From positions 9,172 through 18,178 of the forward strand of contig DFHP01000118.1 in the NCBI GenBank assembly GCA_002371335.1: a stretch of 9,007 nucleotides of DNA, given 5' to 3'. Positions 5,591 to 9,007 of the stretch are shown here, one piece after another (the first letter of the stretch is position 1; the number at the start of each line of letters is the position of its first letter). Source of the stretch: Eubacterium sp. UBA3720. GTDB lineage: Bacteria; Bacillota; Clostridia; Lachnospirales; Lachnospiraceae. Made by a program: the position numbers and the translations under genes. Under the pieces are notes generated by a model. It was given only the letters and a program-made list of their open reading frames with translations. It was not told the DNA's origin and searched no databases.

Positions 5591-7360
5591 ATGTATACAA
5601 ATTATAAAAAAGATAAAGTAAATCCGGGAGAGCCTTACAGACCAGAGTTTCACGGCGTTTTCGAAGTGCCGGTACAGGTGGGCGCCAGGACAAGACGCAT
5701 GCTGGCTTATACGCCGGAAAACTATCGTGAATCAACATCCGGAGTGATCGTAATAGGTCCGGACGGAAAGAACGCAGATGAGCTCTTCAGGGAAAGTCCA
5801 TGGTGTGCTCTTGCGGATCAGGAAGAATATAAAGAAAAAATGATCGTGTTCTTCCTGGAGCCGGAGAACGGAAAATGGAATACCGACGAGGCTTACGGAA
5901 GGCCTGACGGTGATGTGGCTTATATCAACGCGGCGGCGTTAAAGGCATCTGAACGTTTTAATTACTGTGTCCATGAGTCAAAGTTCTATGTTTTCGGAGT
6001 TAAAGAGGGCGGTGCCCTCGCAAATATGGCAGTTGCAGACAACCCGGCCTTTTACGCGGGAATCGCTGTTGTCGGAGGGTCTTCAGTCTCAGAGGATTAT
6101 CTGAAAGAGGCAAAGCAGGATTACTGCACTATGCTGGATGGATATGAGGATCCGGAACATCGGAAAAATATCCGGAAGGGAGATATCCCGGTACCTGCAT
6201 GGATGATCGATGATCCGACTGACGGAAGCGCAGGAAAAAACACTATGCTTTCATACTGGAAGGAAGCATGCGGAACGACAGATGAGGCTCATCAAATCGA
6301 TCCGGACTGTGTGGAATACAGAAGAAGCATGGAAACAAAATATCCATTGAATCAGGATAAAGAAGCTTACCGGGTATGCAGCAGTTCTATTCCGGGAGCT
6401 TCAGAAGGACTTGCATATGATCTGTGCAGACGCGTGTGGAAAGACTTTCTGTATCGTCAACGCCGCTGGATGAGCTGCCCGGGAGGAGATCTCCGCGTGA
6501 CGGCAGATCCGGTAAGAGATCTCCATACAGACTATTATTATCAGGAGATAGACGGATGGATGCGCGAGTGGTATGTATATGTGCCTGATTCCGTAAAGGC
6601 TGTTCCTGATAAAAAAGTACCGCTTGTCATGGCCATGCATGGCTATACATGTAACGGAGAAATATACAGCGGCAACAGTGGATGGTCACGTGTAGCTGAT
6701 AAATATGGAATGATCGTTGTGTTCCCGTCAGCGCTGCCCGCACATGTCAATATGCCGGAACAGGGACTCATGCCGGAATACACATTGCTTCCTGCATGGA
6801 ATATCTTCCAGGAGGATGACCGTCCTGACGAACTTTCATTTTTCCGTCAGATGCTGGACCGCACAATTGAGAAGTATCCTGTAGATGAGAAAAGAGTTTT
6901 TGCCACAGGCCATTCATGGGGATCGCTCATGACACAGATGCTGGGGCTGGGAATGACTGACCGCCTGACGGCGATCGCTCCGTGTTCAGGAGTATTCTTT
7001 GGCGGGGCTTCAAAGATCATGACGAAGCTTCCGGACCTGAATAAATATAACGATCTTCAGCTTCCGGTCTGGATGCATTGGGGAACCGAAGAAGAATGGC
7101 TCATCCCGGCACAGCCTCTTCATGACAATGAGACAGGCTTTACCATCGATATGTGGATGAAGCGCAACGGAAAAGAAGATATGATTCCTGAGAACTGGAA
7201 TGAGTATCCGATAGAGATAAACGGAAGATTTCTGGATCGTAAGGTGGAAAAAGAGGGAACCGCTCCGGTATGGTTCACACAGGTAGACTACATGCCTCAT
7301 GCTACCATGCCCGAGATGAGCTTCCGTATCTGGGAGCAGTTCTTCAGCAGATTTGCATAA
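5591..7360 (+). CDS. Tandem alpha/beta-hydrolase: PHB-depolymerase/CE1-like esterase with a degenerate N-terminal copy
   Basis: A 589-residue protein with no signal peptide, so probably cytoplasmic. The C-terminal domain (about 320-589) is an esterase of the PHB-depolymerase/LpqC/feruloyl-esterase type: AMHGYTCNG (348-356, oxyanion region), YGMIVVFPSALP (372-383), nucleophile elbow GHSWG (440-444, Ser442), MHWGTEEEW (495-503, acid probably Glu500 or Glu501 where relatives have Asp) and MPHATMP (568-574, His570). The N-terminal domain (about 20-292) repeats the same landmarks: a MIVFFLEPENG strand (84-94), GVKEGG (136-141) in place of the elbow, so Lys138 replaces Ser, and IPGASEG (267-273) in place of the His segment, so Gly269 replaces His. 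It is therefore a duplicated, apparently dead copy. Context with a sugar symporter suggests de-acylation of imported esterified oligosaccharides; the substrate is inferred. A further in-frame ATG exists at 5552. Confidence 0.85.
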   Translation: MYTNYKKDKVNPGEPYRPEFHGVFEVPVQVGARTRRMLAYTPENYRESTSGVIVIGPDGKNADELFRESPWCALADQEEYKEKMIVFFLEPENGKWNTDEAYGRPDGDVAYINAAALKASERFNYCVHESKFYVFGVKEGGALANMAVADNPAFYAGIAVVGGSSVSEDYLKEAKQDYCTMLDGYEDPEHRKNIRKGDIPVPAWMIDDPTDGSAGKNTMLSYWKEACGTTDEAHQIDPDCVEYRRSMETKYPLNQDKEAYRVCSSSIPGASEGLAYDLCRRVWKDFLYRQRRWMSCPGGDLRVTADPVRDLHTDYYYQEIDGWMREWYVYVPDSVKAVPDKKVPLVMAMHGYTCNGEIYSGNSGWSRVADKYGMIVVFPSALPAHVNMPEQGLMPEYTLLPAWNIFQEDDRPDELSFFRQMLDRTIEKYPVDEKRVFATGHSWGSLMTQMLGLGMTDRLTAIAPCSGVFFGGASKIMTKLPDLNKYNDLQLPVWMHWGTEEEWLIPAQPLHDNETGFTIDMWMKRNGKEDMIPENWNEYPIEINGRFLDRKVEKEGTAPVWFTQVDYMPHATMPEMSFRIWEQFFSRFA

Positions 7361-7374
7361 GAAAAAAGGAACCT

Positions 7375-7420
7375 GGTTTTCGGAAGGCGCATCCGTTATA
7401 CGGTGCGCCGGCTGGAAACC
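7375..7420 (+). other. Two-tier stem-loop between esterase and lipoprotein genes
   Basis: The outer arms GGTTTTC (7375-7381) and GGAAACC (7414-7420) pair over 7 bp with one G-U. The inner arms GGCGCATCCG (7386-7395) and CGGTGCGCC (7401-7409) pair with one bulged T around a TTATA loop. It is followed by GATCAAAAAA rather than Ts, so termination is unlikely. It may stabilise or separate the mRNA for higher binding-protein expression, as seen in many transporter operons (inference). Confidence 0.6.
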
Positions 7421-7465
7421 GATCAAAAAAAGAATATAAGGAATATCATGGTTTTAAACCAAAAT

Positions 7466-7477
7466 AAGGAGAAATAT
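7466..7477 (+). promoter_or_regulatory. RBS deciding the lipoprotein start
   Basis: AAGGAGA at 7466-7472 lies five to six bases before ATG 7478, which begins a textbook lipoprotein signal peptide. In-frame ATG 7448 and GTG 7403 lack such a site and would bury the signal sequence. Confidence 0.85.
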
Positions 7478-8533
7478 ATGAAAAAAAGAATTATTTCAAC
7501 TGCACTCGCAGGAGTAATGGCATTATCATTGGCAGCATGCGGTTCATCCTCAGCTCCGGAAACTGCTGCGGCATCTTCCGCAAAAGCTTCGTCAGCGGCA
7601 GCGGCGTCATCCTCAGAAAAAAGCAAGAAGGAGTACAGCATGACATATATCATGGTACGCCGTGACGAGTTTAACAGCTCACTTGAGAGCGCAGCGAAGG
7701 AAGCTGCCGCTGAGCTGGGAGTAAATCTGACGACACAGGACGCCAACAGTGATTCTTCCAAACAGCTTCAGTACATCGAAAGCGCAGCTAATGCAGGCGA
7801 GGACGCTGTGCTGGTAGGTATCGTGGATGTATCTACAGGCCGTGAATGTATTGAGGCAGCCGGCGATATGCCGATCGTATTTATCAATAATCCTCTGGAG
7901 GATAACGGAATACTGGAAGAATATGATAATGCAGTTCTGGTTGCGTCAAATGAAAGTGAAGCCGGACAGTATCAGGGAGAATTCCTTGCTGATTATTTCA
8001 AGAGTCAGGGAAAAACAGATATCAACTATATCATGATCTGCGGTCTGAACGGATACACAAATACGATCCGACGCACCGAGGCAGCAAAGAAAGCGCTGGC
8101 TGATAACGGAATCAACGCAACGCCGGCTGCTGCTGATCTGGTGGCTGACTATGACCGCGCAACGGCTATGGATATGTTCAGCCCGCTGATCGGAACGACA
8201 GAATTCGACTGTGTTATCGCAAATAATGATGCAATGGCACTTGGAGCTATTGAAGCACTGAAGGCTAAGAATATAGATCCTTCCACTATTCCTGTAGTAG
8301 GAATCGATGCAACAGCAGATGGTATCCAGGCGATCAAGGACAACGAGATGGCTATGACGGTTTACCAGAATCCTTACGGACAGGGTTCCGCATCTGTAAA
8401 AGTTGCAGTTAACCTTCTGGAAGGAAAGAGCATTGAGACAGATACCGGATATCAGGTGGACGCAGAGAACAAGAGCTGTCTGTGGGTACCGTTCGAGCCG
8501 GTAACGAAAGATAATGTAGCAGACTATGAGTAA
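7478..8533 (+). CDS. Sugar ABC transporter substrate-binding lipoprotein (galactose/ribose-binding type)
   Basis: A 351-residue periplasmic-binding-protein type I fold (RbsB/MglB-like), exported and lipid-anchored to the outer face of the membrane. The signal peptide MKKRIISTALAGVMALSLAAC ends in the lipobox LAAC with lipidated Cys21, followed by a Ser/Ala-rich linker (22-50). The mature domain shows the two-lobe pattern: MTYIMVRRDEFNSSLESAAK (55-74), PIVFINNP, ESEAGQYQGEFLADYF, NNDAMALGAIEALKA and IPVVGIDATADGIQAIK, the last two closely resembling galactose-binding MglB. Length is normal. It is the last gene of the operon, 117 bp after the esterase. No permease or ATPase gene follows before the terminator and repeat, so it is an orphan that must work with an ABC transporter elsewhere or act as a surface scavenger or sensor. 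A galactose-like or pentose ligand is inferred from similarity only. Confidence 0.92.
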   Translation: MKKRIISTALAGVMALSLAACGSSSAPETAAASSAKASSAAAASSSEKSKKEYSMTYIMVRRDEFNSSLESAAKEAAAELGVNLTTQDANSDSSKQLQYIESAANAGEDAVLVGIVDVSTGRECIEAAGDMPIVFINNPLEDNGILEEYDNAVLVASNESEAGQYQGEFLADYFKSQGKTDINYIMICGLNGYTNTIRRTEAAKKALADNGINATPAAADLVADYDRATAMDMFSPLIGTTEFDCVIANNDAMALGAIEALKAKNIDPSTIPVVGIDATADGIQAIKDNEMAMTVYQNPYGQGSASVKVAVNLLEGKSIETDTGYQVDAENKSCLWVPFEPVTKDNVADYE

Positions 8534-8556
8534 TCTCTTATTTATGGATAATCTTT

Positions 8557-8610
8557 AAGCAGGCACTGCGGGAACAGCAAGGATCATGCTGTTCCCGCAG
8601 TGTTCTGCTT
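8557..8610 (+). terminator. Strong terminator hairpin at the operon end
   Basis: A perfect 16-bp stem (8564-8579 CACTGCGGGAACAGCA with 8587-8602) with a 7-nt loop is extended by AAGCAG/CTGCTT (8557-8562 with 8605-8610). The T run after it is short and interrupted (CTTTCGGG), but the stability and the position 24 bp after the stop support an operon terminator. Confidence 0.85.
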
Positions 8611-8672
8611 TCGGGTAATATAAGATGAATGCGGGATAAATATCATATCAGGAGATTTAGAAAACTGGGAGG

Positions 8673-8775
8673 CGGGAAATTTGTGTGAATGATTCAAACA
8701 ATCTGCACAAGCATTAGAACTTCTGTATGAACGGAATCTGCTGTATGAGCAGAAATCATACTGCCTCGGCGAAGC
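8673..8775 (-). repeat. Dispersed repeat, copy B (inverted copy of bases 1-103)
   Basis: This is the reverse complement of window bases 1-103, with 102 of 103 bases identical. It lies about 63 bp past the operon terminator. The near identity over a distance of 8.6 kb shows either recent duplication or ongoing homogenisation. Confidence 0.97.
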
Positions 8776-8892
8776 GAGTTTATGATTTCGCGAATGTTAG
8801 CAGCAGATGAAGTGAATACATAGAAGTTCTTTGCGCGGAAGTCGTTTGAATCGTCACACAATTTCCCGACTGCAAGGGGTTTCGCAATTGCC
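8776..8892 (+). repeat. Dispersed repeat, copy C (diverged, head-to-head with copy B)
   Basis: Shared blocks with copy A in the same order and orientation: TATGATTTC, AGCAGAT, AGAAGTTCT, GTTTGAATC, TCACACA, AATTTCCCG and a GTTT-CA-TT-CC block. Together with copy B it makes an imperfect palindrome of about 195 bp (8673-8868) centred near CTCGGCGAAGCGAG. A minus-strand open frame of 85 codons (8694-8951) crosses B and C; I treat it as probably non-coding. Confidence 0.85.
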
Positions 8893-8920
8893 AGTTTTTG
8901 TGTACAGGCAATTGTGAAAC
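8879..8920. repeat. 14-bp stem-loop inside the composite repeat
   Basis: GTTTCGCAATTGCC (8879-8892) pairs with GGCAATTGTGAAAC (8907-8920) at all 14 positions including one G-U, with a 14-nt T-rich loop. The left arm is also present, more diverged, in copy A (113-126), but the right arm is not. Confidence 0.8.
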
Positions 8921-9007
8921 TTATATATAGCCAAAACTTCCCGCATAGCATTTCTGAAACAGTCTGATCATGAAAATAACATATCAGGGACGCTCCCGGG
9001 CGAGACT

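Larger units (their letters stand above)
8638..8988. mobile_element. Composite palindromic repeat, MITE-like, bounded by 15-bp near-direct repeats
   Basis: The unit contains copies B and C head-to-head, a further hairpin and a terminal block that recurs at 3806-3839. It is bracketed by AAATATCATATCAGG (8638-8652) and AAATAACATATCAGG (8974-8988), 14 of 15 identical in direct orientation, which could be a target duplication. No transposase is encoded, so if mobile it is non-autonomous. The repeat structure is seen directly; mobility is inference. Confidence 0.45.
8611..9007. other. Gene-free right edge
   Basis: Apart from the repeat structures, I see no supported gene in this stretch. The last 19 bases (8989-9007) after the direct repeat hold a short GC-rich sequence that runs off the window and cannot be interpreted. 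Confidence 0.6.

Noticed and set aside
7403..7477. Upstream GTG 7403 or ATG 7448 start for the binding protein
   Set aside because: They would place residues before a textbook lipoprotein signal peptide and lie before or inside the intergenic hairpin.

Overview
The window looks like a chromosomal segment from an anaerobic gut Firmicute, most likely a Lachnospiraceae-type Clostridium relative. The reasons are strong AGGAGG-type ribosome binding sites, a Gram-positive lipoprotein with a Ser/Ala-rich linker, a regulator fusing AraC and GH39-like domains, and a GPH-family sugar symporter. The species cannot be fixed from the sequence alone. There are six protein-coding genes and no tRNA, rRNA, CRISPR array, transposase or phage gene.

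Left part (1-1212): a dispersed repeat (1-126) runs almost up to the ribosome binding site of a small flavin-binding split-barrel (PPOX) protein (153-554). A MarR-family regulator follows (689-1144). It carries the Cys-Tyr-Tyr signature of the organic-peroxide sensor OhrR and ends in a strong terminator (1152-1212).

Middle and right part (1300-8610): this is a carbohydrate-use locus. A large AraC-type regulator with a GH39-like C-terminal domain (1300-3726, minus strand) is divergent from a three-gene plus-strand operon. The operon encodes a GPH/MFS sugar:cation symporter (4115-5503), a cytoplasmic PHB-depolymerase/CE1-like esterase (5591-7360) and a galactose/ribose-type substrate-binding lipoprotein (7478-8533). 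It closes with a very stable terminator hairpin (8557-8610). The inferred logic is that the regulator senses a (possibly xylo-) oligosaccharide, the symporter imports it and the esterase removes ester groups inside the cell. The lipoprotein would capture sugar at the surface for an ABC transporter encoded elsewhere. No catalytic glycosidase is encoded here. The GH39-like domain appears to lack its acid/base motif and probably serves as a sensor.

The esterase is a tandem duplication: the N-terminal copy keeps the fold landmarks but has lost the nucleophile Ser and catalytic His. The 388-bp divergent intergenic region (3727-4114) holds several candidate operators and hairpins.

Right edge (8611-9007): no convincing gene. 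It holds a composite repeat. A 103-bp segment (8673-8775) is the inverted copy of window bases 1-103 with one mismatch. It is joined head-to-head to a diverged copy (8776-8892) to form a palindrome of about 195 bp, followed by a 14-bp hairpin. A 22-bp block at its outer end recurs in inverted orientation in the regulator/symporter intergenic region. The composite is bracketed by near-identical 15-bp direct repeats. This non-autonomous, palindromic repeat family is the least explained structure in the window.
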